Of a DNA stretch of 64,000 nucleotides, positions 44,395 through 54,228 are shown one piece after another; position 1 is the stretch's first letter, and each line of letters begins with the position of its first letter. The stretch lies in NCBI GenBank assembly GCA_004431415.1, contig QPMI01000113.1, positions 62,001 to 126,000 of the forward strand, in the 5' to 3' direction. The notes beneath the pieces were generated by a model. It saw only the letters and a list, made by a program, of their open reading frames with translations. It did not search any database and had not been told where the DNA came from. A program made the translations under genes and the position numbers. Source of the stretch: Cyanophora paradoxa. Lineage: Eukaryota; Glaucocystophyceae; Cyanophorales; Cyanophoraceae.

Positions 44395-45070
44395 ACTACG
44401 CAATTTACCGCAACTACTCAAAGAAACTACGCAATTTAATACCGGGAACTACTGAAAAGATACCAAAACTACGCAACTACGCAACTTTCTGAAAAAGTCT
44501 GAAATTCGGGGCGGGAAAAATTTAGAAAAGTGTAAAACTTGCGTAGTTGCGTAGTTTTGGTTTCGTTTGCGTAGTTTTGGTTCCGAATTGCGTAGTTTTT
44601 CAGGGGAAGTTGAGTAGTTTCATGTAGTTTATATATTATAAAGTAGTTTCTTATTAATATCAATATGATTCTATGATATATACCATGATTTCTCTACTGA
44701 AAAGAGCGCCGGCATACTACAAGGGAAGCTACGCGATCGTTTCGCACTGCAACACGACCGTTTTATAGGCTACGCAATTGTTTCGCACCGAAATGCATGC
44801 GGACTCCCGGGAGACTACGCAACTTTAATTAACTACGCATGGAAACTACGCAATCTGATCGCTTTTAATACCGAAAACTACACATTTAATACCAAAACTA
44901 CGCAACTACGCAACTTTCTGAAAAAGTTTGAGAGTAGGGGGGGAAAAAAATTAGAAAAGTGAAAAACTTGCGTAGTTGCGTAGTTTTGGTATTAAATGCG
45001 TAGTTTCCGGTATTAAGTTGCGTAGTTTAACATAGGTAGTTGAGTAGTTTAAAGTAGTTTTTATTAATTA
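44395..45070. repeat. tandem pair of long palindromes built on ACTACGCAA
   Basis: Two related units, with cores about 429 bp apart (starting near 44462 and 44891), each run ACCAAAACTACGCAACTACG, a spacer of about 70 bp, then the inverse (CTTGCGTAGTTGCGTAG). Further direct copies (ACTACGCAATTT) lie to the left of each centre and inverted copies (TTGCGTAGTTT) to the right, so each unit is a large imperfect palindrome. No ORF is present. It lies between the host/Gag zone and the 3' end of the viral fibre gene, and would suit an origin, terminal repeat or strong terminator of the integrated virus. Confidence 0.75.
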
Positions 45071-45325
45071 TAAAGTAGTTTATTATTTATCTTATTGTTA
45101 TCAGTCTGAGACTCTATGAAAATCGATTGACCTTAGTGTGAAACAGTGCGCCCCGCCCACTATGCAAGATACATGCCTTTTTAATGCATGAGTTATGGGA
45201 CTCCATATGCTGTCCAATGGATTGTGCAAGTGATACTTCGGCTTTCAGATAGAGTAGGGATGCTATGAATGTCACATAAATTGTTGTATAGGTAGATGTG
45301 GAGTTTGAGATTCCAATTCTAAAAT

Positions 45326-47035
45326 CTACATCCCCGGGTTTGTTGCAGGAGTTCCTTCAAGTGTGGCAGTTACAACAGGTGTCTTAGTGTAAAAAGCAGG
45401 ATCCCAATTCAAAACCTGTGCATGCTGTGTTCTCTGACCTGCACTTATAGCACCACTGTAAGCTTGAAATTTTCCTGACTTAAATCGTCTTTCTATATCA
45501 TACCAAGTTGGAAGTTGGCTAATTGTATTCGTGGTTCCCGCATTCATTGCATAAAATGCTCTTGCATAAGCATTTCCGCGACAGAGTAGGGTTTTATCAT
45601 AAAAGTTTGCTGAATTGTGGAAGAACCAAGTTTCCTCATTTGTAGGCGATGCAGGTGTTACTATTGAACCCGATCCTACATACATAGTATTATTTGCTGT
45701 GATCGTATTGGCTGTGAATGGATCAAAAGAAGGCAAATCTGTGATTTCTGATTTAGTATGAGTATGGGCGAAATCTGTTATTTGCGCTCTTGTATGGGTA
45801 TGTGCAAAATCTGTGATTTCTGATTTAGTGTGGGAATGAGGTCCGACAGTTGTAGAAGCTGTTGGTTTCCCGTAAATGTTATCCCAATGCAAGAAGCCAC
45901 TTTGTGATGATACAGCAGGGTTTTTACTCCAACCAACAAGACCCACAAGGTAAATTCTTCCTATTCTTCCTTGAACACCCACTTTACTCAGCCCTTCACA
46001 ATTCACCCCGACATATTGCCTAAACTCTACACTCGGATCAGCACCAGGAGAATAAGCATTTACTCTCGAAAGAGTATAGGAATTGGTTGATGGATAAACT
46101 CCTACAACATCAAAGTATCTACTATTGTATTGACACACATAGAAGATATAGCATGTTTTCATTCCAGCAGGCACAGTCCATAACATCTTGTAGCCACTAC
46201 AATCTTCATCACCAGAAGCCCATGTGTTTGCTCCTGAGTAAGGAGATATAAATGTGAAAAATCTCCAATCACCTGTGCGATCTGTGGAAAGACCATTTGT
46301 GGCATCAAAGTTAATTGGAGATGTGTATGTTGGTTTATTTATCAGATCATCGTAATTTCCTGTCGTTGCAACAGTCGCAAGATTAGGTCTATCTGTGATA
46401 TTTGACCAAGCATGAGTATGGGTTGCAGGAGGGAATGTTAAAGGTTTATCTGTGATATTGTTCCATGCATGACTGTGAGTTTGAAGTGCAACACCCAATT
46501 CGGTTTCATCTATATAATTTTTGCTTTGCAGGTAATCATCTGTAACCACACCTGAAAGGGTCTCATTGTGCAAGTTTTTTGCCGCCATTCTCTGATTGGC
46601 TTCAATAGCCCCACCTGATAGCGTTTTTATCCAAGCGATCTCAGCTTTACTGTAATTATCAGTTGGTTGCCCAACAAGTGGAATATAATTGAGTTTATCC
46701 CGAGTGAAAACTATCTTAGGTCTTGATCCATCCAAGCTGCTGACATCTGTCACATTTACATGGACAGCTGCTGAGAAGTCTTGATAACCCGCAGGATTGG
46801 AGGGAACACCGAACCCATCCTTTGGAATATCGTTTTTGTAATAGCTTGTCACATAGATATTGGGGAAGGTGTCACCTGGGTTAACATAGGCTACATCTTG
46901 CACTCGGAATTGAGGCAAGCTTCGGACAAATAGAGGTCCTGTCATTCCACTGCCTGCATCAGCCCCTTTGAGGTGAACATAGTGCTCATTCAAAATAGTT
47001 CTTTCCGCAATATTGCAGGATTTATAAAGGGAAAC
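45326..47035 (-). CDS. viral fibre protein, C-terminal segment (frame-broken gene)
   Basis: This is the last of four frame segments that together read as one fibre gene running from 49933 down to 45326. The open frame begins near the CCCC at 47035-47038, where the upstream frame (ending at 46990) should continue into it, and includes NEHYVHLKGADAGSG. It holds repeated HTHAWSNITDKP-type phrases, common in phage and viral tail fibres, then a globular part (WASGDEDCSGYKMLWTVPAG) and several HTKSEITD repeats. The C terminus has AYSGAISAGQRTQHAQVLNW and ends ATNPGM. The His-rich turns suggest a trimeric, possibly metal-stabilised shaft. The only start near 46993 is TTG, which supports the view that it is not a separate gene. 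Confidence 0.65.
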   Translation of the reverse strand, partial: VSLYKSCNIAERTILNEHYVHLKGADAGSGMTGPLFVRSLPQFRVQDVAYVNPGDTFPNIYVTSYYKNDIPKDGFGVPSNPAGYQDFSAAVHVNVTDVSSLDGSRPKIVFTRDKLNYIPLVGQPTDNYSKAEIAWIKTLSGGAIEANQRMAAKNLHNETLSGVVTDDYLQSKNYIDETELGVALQTHSHAWNNITDKPLTFPPATHTHAWSNITDRPNLATVATTGNYDDLINKPTYTSPINFDATNGLSTDRTGDWRFFTFISPYSGANTWASGDEDCSGYKMLWTVPAGMKTCYIFYVCQYNSRYFDVVGVYPSTNSYTLSRVNAYSPGADPSVEFRQYVGVNCEGLSKVGVQGRIGRIYLVGLVGWSKNPAVSSQSGFLHWDNIYGKPTASTTVGPHSHTKSEITDFAHTHTRAQITDFAHTHTKSEITDLPSFDPFTANTITANNTMYVGSGSIVTPASPTNEETWFFHNSANFYDKTLLCRGNAYARAFYAMNAGTTNTISQLPTWYDIERRFKSGKFQAYSGAISAGQRTQHAQVLNWDPAFYTKTPVVTATLEGTPATNPGM

Positions 47036-47858
47036 CCCATATTCACAGGTTCGACTTTTGAGAATTCAGGTTGGTTATTGATCTCATCCCATGTATGCTC
47101 ATGGGTTGCAGGTGGGAATATTGAAGGTCTATCTGTGATATTCGACCAAGCATGAGTGTGGTTTTGTATCCATCCCTGCACCACATTGGATGTAGTGTAG
47201 TTTGGAATTATAGCGTTTGAACCTACTATTAAATTTTTAATTTGGACATAGTCAGAAGCAATTCGCAGATTTTCGGGATAATAAAGCGATTGCGTTTTTG
47301 GGAAGCCGTAATAATCCTGAATATAGTATCTCACCCTTTGCTTCTCCTCAAACGACAATGCTCTGTTGAAAATGATGTATTCGGCTATATCACCTATGAA
47401 ATAGTTAACACCCATCCTACTGAAAGTTGAAGGTGGAAGGTAATTTGTTCCTGTAAATGTTCCTACATCTTGTCCTCTGATTCCGAAGGTTATGTTGTTT
47501 GAAGTTATGGTGGTGTCCCAATAATTAGCTGAATGGGACGCGTAATTGGTATTCACTCGTGGGGCTGTGTAACCCACTCCATTACTCGTAAAAGAATACA
47601 AGCCAAATAATAAGGAGTTTGCATAGCCAAACTCTATTTTATGGGTTCCATCAGGTGATGCAAAATCTAAATGAACTGTTTGCCAATTTGGTGCAGAGTA
47701 GTGACTGCCTACATAGAACAGTGTCATGCCCTCTGACCAATCAACAGTCACAGAGTAGTTTATGAATGCTGACGCAGTATATCCACCCGACTTTCTTACT
47801 ACTTTTTGGTTGTTGAATGAAGGGTTTGCTACGACAGCACCACTGCTCCCGAAAAATG
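46990..47858 (-). CDS. viral fibre protein, second lectin-domain segment
   Basis: It encodes a concanavalin A-like (LamG-type) lectin domain: SEGMTLFYVGSHYSAPNW, FGYANSLLFGLYSFTSNG, then IAEYIIFNRALSFEEKQRVR and YYIQDYYGFP, a signature ending of such domains. After it come IPNYTTSNVVQGW and the first HTHAWSNITDRP repeats. It is about 80 percent identical by eye to the lectin domain encoded by 48600-49140, so the gene carries an internal duplication. The frame starts at the GG at 47858-47859, where the sister copy has GGG, and ends at 46990 with a premature TGA one base out of frame with the next segment. Confidence 0.65.
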
Positions 47859-48790
47859 GAAAGTAATCCCTGAAATAAATGGAACTGCTGATGTCGCCCT
47901 ATTGGGGATGAACTGTGACTGAGGATTTGTATTAACAGGAAGCCCATCCATTCTCATTGTTAGAAGGCATTTCGGTGTGGTTTTGGCAGGGTCAGTGTTG
48001 GAAGTAATGGGGTAATAGGGTGGATCATAGTAGACATCGATTTCTGTATTTCCGTCTCCTATTTTCAGCTTTCCCTTTACATTCAGGTTACATGTAACTG
48101 TAAGATTGCTACCAATCCAAGCGGATCCTGTGTTGCTACTGTTTATTGATTTCACTGTTCCATGCACATCCAAATTACTTGTGGTAAGATTGCTTGTTAT
48201 AATAAGATTTCCATCTATTGTTCCCCCTGATTTTGGCAAGTAGTTGTTGAGCCACCCTAATGTAACATTACTACTTGTGAGAGGAGCCAAGAGTTCGTTT
48301 AATGTAGCTGCACTCACCTTCGAGACAAGCCATCCCTGAACAGTATTTGAAGAGGTTAGAGGAGCTATTTGAGCATTCACAGTTGCTGTATCAGCCTTAG
48401 TAGCAAGCCATCCCTGAACTGTGTTAGAGGAGGTTAGAGGAGCTATCTGGGCATTCACAGTCACTGTATCAGCCTTTGGAGCCAACCAACCCTGCACCAC
48501 ATTGGATGTAGTGTAGTTTGGAATGGTAGCGTTTGAACTAACTATTATGTTCTCAATGTGAACATAATCAGCAGCGATTCGTAGATTGTCAGGATAATAC
48601 AGTGATTGCGTTTTTGGAAAACCGTAATAATCCTGAATATAATATCTCACCCTTTGCTTCTCCTCAAATGACAAGGCTCTGTTGAAAATGATGTATTCGG
48701 CTACATCACCTATGAAATAATCGACTCCCATTCGATTGAAAGTGGAAGGGGGAAGGTAATTTGTTCCTGTAAATGTTCCTACATCTTGTC
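47829..48790 (-). CDS. viral fibre protein, middle shaft segment
   Basis: It begins with the last third of the first lectin domain (FIGDVAEYIIFNRALSFEEK). It then carries repeats of about 25 residues of the type APLTSSNTVQGWLATKADT, a beta-structured shaft, and Asn/Thr/Ser-rich strands (NLIITSNLTTSNLDVHG). It ends with the conserved stretch preceding each lectin domain (LLTMRMDGLPVNTNPQSQFI). The frame opens at the CCCC at 48790-48793, where the sister copy indicates one base is missing, and closes at 47829 soon after the next break. An internal ATG at 48731 is unlikely to be a real start. Confidence 0.62.
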
Positions 48791-49933
48791 CCCAATACCA
48801 AAGGTTATAGCATTAGAAGTTATGGTGGTGTCCCAATAATTGGCTGAGTGTGAGGCATAGTTAGTATTAACTCGTGGAGCTGGGTAACTCACCCCATTAC
48901 TCGTAAATGAATACAAGCCAAATGATAAAGATGACCCATACCCAAATGCTATTTTATGGGTTCCATCAGGAGAACCAAAATCTAAATGAATTGTTTGCCA
49001 ATTTGTTAATGAATAGTGACTGCCTACATAGAACAGTGTCATGCCCTCTGACCAATCAACAGTCACAGAGTAGTTTATGAATGCCGCCGCAGTATACCCA
49101 CCTGACTTTCTTACTACTTTTCGGTTGTTCAATGCAGCATTAGCTGCAACAGTTCCACTACTTCCCCAAAATGGGAAAGTAATCCCTGAAATAAATGGCA
49201 CAGCTGCTGTCGCTCTATTGGGGATGAACTGATTGTAAGGATTTGTGTTAACAGGAAGCCCATCCATTCTCATTGTATAGAGGCATTTCGAAATGGTTGT
49301 AGCAGGGTCAGTGTTGGAAGTAACAGGGTAATAGGGTGTGTTATAGAAGACATCAATGTTTGTATATTTGTCTCCAATTCGCAAGTTACTGGTAACTGTA
49401 AGGTTTTCATTTATTTTCAAATTGCTTGTGATCGTTCCACCAACAAGAGATAGGTAGTTAGACGAAACAAAGTTTTGAGTAGCCACAGGCATTTTTTGTA
49501 TATATATGTTACTTGCCCCAATTATAGGTGCCACAATGGGCACATCCGAATTAACGAGATTGCAAGTGATGGAAAAAATCGTTTTGGGGGCGAACAGATT
49601 GCAATCAAAGGTCACAGTGGCGGGATCGATAGTAGGATCGACATTTGAACAGATCTGAAACATCCACCCACCCACACAGTTGCAATTTAAATTGCGAAAG
49701 GCTGTGCCTGCCATTGCATCCACATAGCCAATCCCATTTGCAATGTCATAGATGTGACCAAACTCGTAACCGAAAAGGTCATTCCATAGGTTAGAAGCCA
49801 TAGCTCCCATCACATAGCCTTTTAGATTAACAATTAGGTCATTGGATTCACTGGGTATATTGGCATGGGTTATATAAAATTGATTATCCAATACAGCATT
49901 CTTTACTGTCGTTTCTACTATGGGTTCCGTCAT
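48779..49933 (-). CDS. viral fibre protein, N-terminal segment with first lectin domain
   Basis: The ATG at 49933 is preceded on the coding strand by an AT-rich leader. The N terminus (MTEPIVETTVKNAVLDNQFY) is followed by a globular region with GYVMGAMASNLWNDLFGYEF, then Asn/Thr-rich strands (SNLKINENLTVTSNLRIGD). The stretch LYTMRMDGLPVNTNPYNQFI leads into the first half of the LamG-like lectin domain (FYVGSHYSLTNW, FGLYSFTSNG). It stops at 48779 after ITFGIGDKM, where the duplicate copy reads on as ITFGIRGQDVGTF; one G is missing here. N-terminal residues of such fibres usually attach to the capsid and distal lectins bind host glycans, so host recognition is the likely role. Confidence 0.68.
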   Translation of the reverse strand: MTEPIVETTVKNAVLDNQFYITHANIPSESNDLIVNLKGYVMGAMASNLWNDLFGYEFGHIYDIANGIGYVDAMAGTAFRNLNCNCVGGWMFQICSNVDPTIDPATVTFDCNLFAPKTIFSITCNLVNSDVPIVAPIIGASNIYIQKMPVATQNFVSSNYLSLVGGTITSNLKINENLTVTSNLRIGDKYTNIDVFYNTPYYPVTSNTDPATTISKCLYTMRMDGLPVNTNPYNQFIPNRATAAVPFISGITFPFWGSSGTVAANAALNNRKVVRKSGGYTAAAFINYSVTVDWSEGMTLFYVGSHYSLTNWQTIHLDFGSPDGTHKIAFGYGSSLSFGLYSFTSNGVSYPAPRVNTNYASHSANYWDTTITSNAITFGIGDKM

Positions 49934-49971
49934 TATTTCTCTATTATGGCATAATACAAAAATTAGGGTCG
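49934..49971. other. short spacer between fibre and spike genes
   Basis: This 38-bp AT-rich gap holds the leader of the fibre gene; its coding strand reads ATTATGCCATAATAGAGAAA just before the ATG. Confidence 0.4.
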
Positions 49972-52900
49972 CTACATAACATTTGGAACATGTTCATATA
50001 TTCTCCCTTCTCGCTGTGCCATTTCCGCCATAAAGTCTGCATTATCTTTTATTATTGATTCAGCCATTCGTTCTGCTCGCGATTTTTTGGGTGCTGCCCT
50101 ACTTGCTGGTGGTTGATCAGTTCTCACTACACTAAGACCATGCCCCTCGGCTGACCTCACCTCTAACCCCACATCTCCTTCGGCTGTTTGGGTCACATTC
50201 AGTTCAGGCGTTGAGTATTTATTACCTGCTCCTGCAATGGTTCTGTCTATGCAAGCACAACATAAAGCTCGGAATTTGTATGCAAGCACAAGTCCAAGGG
50301 CACCGAGAATTGGCAAGAGAATGAGAAGCACTAACGTCCCGGGATCCATTCCTGGCGATCCGACTGGATTTGTAGGATTTGAGGGATTATTAGGTGTCGT
50401 GTTCGGATCTGGATCAGTTGTAGGGGGATCTTTTGAATCGGGATCTGGGTTAGGCTGGTTCGGATTGGGATCGTTTGGTGGCGGCTCTGTCGACCCTGAC
50501 AATGATGTTGGCGCTGTGTATGCATTCGCAAACACGATGGGAGCCGTCGCTGGATTTCCTGTTGAAGACCCTGTGATTGCACCATAGGTATCTGACAGGT
50601 ATTTATATAATTCCTTTGTCACAGGCGGATTGCTCACAGATCGGCACACCCAAATATTGCATGTAGTATCATAGACTGTGTCCCTGATAAATGGCGGTAG
50701 AGCTGTCCCACTAAATGACTCAAAGAGCCCATTTCTCGATAGCAACCTATGGGCTGCATCACAGTTCCCACCCTCGAAATATTTGGTAGCCGAAATTGCA
50801 CCTTGCACATAAATATTGCAAGTCGAGTGCATTCCAATGTTATTTAGGTTGGGAGTGTATCTATCATCGAGCCGGACAGTGCACACCCATGGGGAAGCGG
50901 TTTTAATATATTTCTTATCGCCCACTTCAATTACATCTGTATTTGGGTGGCTGTCAAGCTGAGTCCAAACAGCATCATACCTGAAAGTGTAATAAACTAA
51001 GAGACCATCTGTGGACGATGTGAAAGCAAAGAAGGTCATAAAGTCCGTGGATCCAAAGAAGTCAGCATTGGTCGATGTTAGGGTGACTCTGGGATAGCTC
51101 ATGTTGACAGTCTCAGAAGGATATGGAATATATGAGGTGTAATTACGATTGAAAAGATAATAGTGAAATCCATCTGAGACATTCGAGTGAGTGGGCAAGG
51201 TGACTGTTAAGGTCTTACTGCGATTTTCAAACGTGTTTTGTATGACAATATTGCAAGTATTAATATATCGAGAATCGAAAAAGTAATTATTTGTGACTCT
51301 GTTATCGATCACAGTCGCATTGGTTCCATTAAACACGAAATTCTGCCCATTGATCCTTGTAGTATATAGGTCGGTCACATCGAGTGGATACTTTATTTTT
51401 AACCTATCAGTATCATCATACTGGGGAGTCTGACCCACAGCTGACCACCCTACTGTGTATGGGGGATATTCGAATTTCGCTGTGGTGGCATTATATGTAT
51501 AGAAGTAGACACCGACTGGGTAGCCATTGATATAAGTATGGATCGTAGGATCGGCTACAAGATTAAAGCCTGTTGTGGTGACATTCTCTGCTCGAAAAAC
51601 GGTAGTATATTTGGGTGCTGGTGTTATGCCTCCTGTGGGCTGGGCGAAATATCGATTGGTATCTACTATGGTAACAGATGGTGGGGCATTAAATGTCGAT
51701 GTGAAGGTAATAGGTATACTAATCGACTCTGATGGAGTATATCTATAATAGAAGCCATTTACCATACTTAATAATTCTGAGCTCGGGAATGACCTGCTAC
51801 CTGTCTGAGTCATAGGAGTAAATGCTTTGATATTGTGGTATGATATACTGGGTGTCGGGGAGTTTACCAAAGCGACAGCATCTGCGAAATCGGACTTTGT
51901 TATATAGAGCTCTTTAAGATATTCTCGTTTGAAGGGGTTTGTGGGTTCGCCTATCTGTATATTGGAAGCTGGAAAGGGGACGACATTATTTACCTGTAAA
52001 TCTCGGTAAACCTTTACTCTGGGTTTGCTATCGAATATAGGGGTGACATAATTGATAGTAAGAGTGAAGCTTACATTTGCTATTGTGTTTAGCGAGTTGT
52101 TTCGGATGGTAATTATATTACTGAGATTGATAAACGAAACCTGGAACCCTGTGGAGGTGATATTATGGACATATGCTTTATTAGATTCATTAGTGTAAGT
52201 AACATTGTTATAGTAAACTGTGTGATCGACCAAGGTCACAGTAGGTAAAGCCTCGAAACCTGTGACACCCAATTGACCCCATGTAAATGTGTAGGTCGGG
52301 CTATCAGCATACACCACATAGACTTCGAGCCCTGCGATCTTTTGAGGGTAACCTGTGACCTCGTAGGTCTCAGTTCGCGAAACTGAGCGGGAAAGGTTGC
52401 TATTAAAGTCGTTGTAGCTGATCAGAGCTCTCTCATCAGTGGGTAAATCACTGGGTCGGACTGAGTGATTGAAAGGCAAGATTATGTTACTTGTTTTTGA
52501 GGTCGTGCTATAAAAATTGGTCGTGTGCAAGTCATCAAACCACCCATCATAGGCATACACATTGAGCCATTTCTTAACAGCATCAGTGTTAGATTGCCCG
52601 AGATTAAACTGATGATCGAGCAAAGGCACCAAATCGCGGGATAAATACATGATCGCATCAGTGATGGTGATTGCACCTGTTAAAACAGCGAGCCCTGCCG
52701 TGTTTGCTGCGGTAGCAATTGATAAACCCGAGATTTCGAGATCCTGGGCTACATCTCGCTCGTTTCTTGTGAATCGCTCACTATAAAACTCCTTTACAAG
52801 GTCGACCCCCATGACATCAATTAAATGCGGTCGAGTGAGGGTGATATTGCTTGTGATGCTCTGCGAATATTTAACAGGATCCCATTCGACGACAGCTGTT

Positions 52901-53208
52901 AGTGGGATGGGGCGGGCTTTATTGATTTCGTGCTGAAAGGTTCGCACAGTGGGGAAATTGCTGCCAAAGAATGCAACAGGTGAGCCCCCATGATATATTA
53001 CGAGGGCTGAGTTATCAGTGCCATAGGTAAAAGGGAGATTGCTGGTGATATCAATATATTCAAGGTTACTCTGATTTAATAGAAAGTCTTTTACCACAAG
53101 GTTCGAAGATATGGTCACATTGGAAGCGGTAATGTTACTGCTGAGCTCGAAACCGTCATCCAAATACAAGGTTTCCCGAGTGATAAAGGGGAGATTCGTG
53201 ATACTCAT
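49972..53208 (-). CDS. large viral spike-like protein with C-terminal membrane anchor
   Basis: This is an intact frame of 1078 codons. The N-terminal half is Asn/Ser/Thr-rich beta structure (SNITASNVTISSNLVVKD) with a fibre-like motif, LDHQFNLGQSNTDAVKKWLN, near residues 190-210. Repeated modules of the kind FTWGQLGVTGFEALPTVTLV and DHTVYYNN suggest several similar beta domains in the middle. Near residues 890-950 is a low-complexity Pro/Asn/Asp linker (PNDPNPNQPNPDPDSKDPP). A single hydrophobic span (TLVLLILLPILGALGLVLAY, near residues 960-980) is followed by CCACIDR and a charged tail ending YEHVPNVM. The layout is long ectodomain, stalk, membrane span and inner tail, so it may be a surface protein anchored in an internal or external membrane. 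I know no named family. Confidence 0.7.
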   Translation of the reverse strand: MSITNLPFITRETLYLDDGFELSSNITASNVTISSNLVVKDFLLNQSNLEYIDITSNLPFTYGTDNSALVIYHGGSPVAFFGSNFPTVRTFQHEINKARPIPLTAVVEWDPVKYSQSITSNITLTRPHLIDVMGVDLVKEFYSERFTRNERDVAQDLEISGLSIATAANTAGLAVLTGAITITDAIMYLSRDLVPLLDHQFNLGQSNTDAVKKWLNVYAYDGWFDDLHTTNFYSTTSKTSNIILPFNHSVRPSDLPTDERALISYNDFNSNLSRSVSRTETYEVTGYPQKIAGLEVYVVYADSPTYTFTWGQLGVTGFEALPTVTLVDHTVYYNNVTYTNESNKAYVHNITSTGFQVSFINLSNIITIRNNSLNTIANVSFTLTINYVTPIFDSKPRVKVYRDLQVNNVVPFPASNIQIGEPTNPFKREYLKELYITKSDFADAVALVNSPTPSISYHNIKAFTPMTQTGSRSFPSSELLSMVNGFYYRYTPSESISIPITFTSTFNAPPSVTIVDTNRYFAQPTGGITPAPKYTTVFRAENVTTTGFNLVADPTIHTYINGYPVGVYFYTYNATTAKFEYPPYTVGWSAVGQTPQYDDTDRLKIKYPLDVTDLYTTRINGQNFVFNGTNATVIDNRVTNNYFFDSRYINTCNIVIQNTFENRSKTLTVTLPTHSNVSDGFHYYLFNRNYTSYIPYPSETVNMSYPRVTLTSTNADFFGSTDFMTFFAFTSSTDGLLVYYTFRYDAVWTQLDSHPNTDVIEVGDKKYIKTASPWVCTVRLDDRYTPNLNNIGMHSTCNIYVQGAISATKYFEGGNCDAAHRLLSRNGLFESFSGTALPPFIRDTVYDTTCNIWVCRSVSNPPVTKELYKYLSDTYGAITGSSTGNPATAPIVFANAYTAPTSLSGSTEPPPNDPNPNQPNPDPDSKDPPTTDPDPNTTPNNPSNPTNPVGSPGMDPGTLVLLILLPILGALGLVLAYKFRALCCACIDRTIAGAGNKYSTPELNVTQTAEGDVGLEVRSAEGHGLSVVRTDQPPASRAAPKKSRAERMAESIIKDNADFMAEMAQREGRIYEHVPNVM

Positions 53209-53226
53209 TTGTAATATAAGATTATT

Positions 53227-54201
53227 TTAACCCGATAGCACCTCTAATATAAAGCTGTGATTAACGCCATTAAAGTTGACTACATTATTGTAGGCGTCGA
53301 GCCATTTAATTGTGAGGGTGTCTATATCATAAGCCTGATCGTGGGAATTAAAGAACTCCACAGTATCGATTCTGCGGAATGTCAGGTAGTAAACAAACGA
53401 TCCCAAGGGGCTGGTTAGTGGGATCTTAGCGAGGTTTGCATTTCCGCCCTCATCTGTCTTTGCTGCCACCATATACCTGTCGTAAAAGGGAGTAAACTCT
53501 TTAATTTGTAGGTAAACATAGGGGGTCGGATTTAAATTAATCGCATTCGGGAAGGTCACTGCATTGTATAGGAATTTCTCGGATATTGGTAAATTAGGAG
53601 GGAATATTGAGCGACCCTCGAATGCTTGCAAGAATGAATACTGCAAGTGGAATGGGGTCACATCAGCATACGAGACCTGATAGTGAGGGCTTCCTTTTTC
53701 TGCGACTGCTGTTTGGTAAATCTGCCCTTTGACCATTCCATGGAACCTTGCAAAGTCGTCATGTGCACAGCTCAGTGCGAGGGGAATGCTCGAATAAAAC
53801 GTAATTTTCATTGTCGCTGGATTATAGAGCCATTTGTAGTAGACTGTCAAGCTTTCGCTTGTTAGGGGATCCACATCTACAAAGCTGCCCGAATAGCCTA
53901 AGTTCTTATTACCATATCCCCAAATCGCTGGGGTGTAGTTTCCTATATCAGGGAAAGGGGAAAAGGTGATGCTGTTCGTCATTCCCTGTATGGTCACGCC
54001 TCTGGAATTATCGGTGACAGCATAAATCGTGTTCGGGAGCTCTGCGCTCGCAATGCGCACCCCTTTTACATTCAGAAGTCGCTGAGAAAGCTTTACTGTA
54101 TATTCTCCCGGGTGCCCTGCACTGCGCTCAATAGAATCGATATTAACATTGACCCTCGTAAACTTGCCATTATAGAAATCGTTAACTGGCTTCCGAATCA
54201 T
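53227..54201 (-). CDS. minor structural (capsid-associated) protein A
   Basis: The 324-residue product opens MIRKPVNDFYNGKFTRVNVN, then IDSIERSAGHPGEYTVKLSQ and VKGVRIASAELPNTIYAVTD. The pattern I-D-S/S-R-x-R...Y-x-V-x-L...N-V-x-x-I-x-x-x-x-x-x-x-P-N-T is seen in structural proteins of polinton-like and giant viruses. The C terminus (YNNVVNFNGVNHSFILEVLSG) parallels the end of protein B across the divergent promoter, so the two are probably paralogues. A role as minor capsid or capsid-membrane linker is inferred from the family pattern and from the adjacent capsid gene. Confidence 0.65.
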   Translation of the reverse strand: MIRKPVNDFYNGKFTRVNVNIDSIERSAGHPGEYTVKLSQRLLNVKGVRIASAELPNTIYAVTDNSRGVTIQGMTNSITFSPFPDIGNYTPAIWGYGNKNLGYSGSFVDVDPLTSESLTVYYKWLYNPATMKITFYSSIPLALSCAHDDFARFHGMVKGQIYQTAVAEKGSPHYQVSYADVTPFHLQYSFLQAFEGRSIFPPNLPISEKFLYNAVTFPNAINLNPTPYVYLQIKEFTPFYDRYMVAAKTDEGGNANLAKIPLTSPLGSFVYYLTFRRIDTVEFFNSHDQAYDIDTLTIKWLDAYNNVVNFNGVNHSFILEVLSG

Positions 54202-54228
54202 TTTTATTTCCTATTAATAAAGAATAAA
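54202..54228. promoter_or_regulatory. 27-bp bidirectional viral promoter
   Basis: Two structural genes start at 54201 (-) and 54229 (+) with only 27 bp between the ATGs. The spacer is almost pure A/T (TTTATTTCCTATTAATAAAG then AATAAA) and nearly self-complementary around ATTAAT, so it can present similar signals in both directions. Confidence 0.6.

Noticed and set aside
44395-45070. CRISPR array or host satellite
   Set aside because: The ACTACGCAA copies are irregularly spaced, present in both orientations and form palindromes, without uniform spacers or any cas gene.
48779-48793. Programmed minus-one frameshifting in the viral genes
   Set aside because: None of the five sites has a clear X-XXY-YYZ slippery heptamer with a following structure; three sit in one gene, and the duplicate copy shows the missing base.
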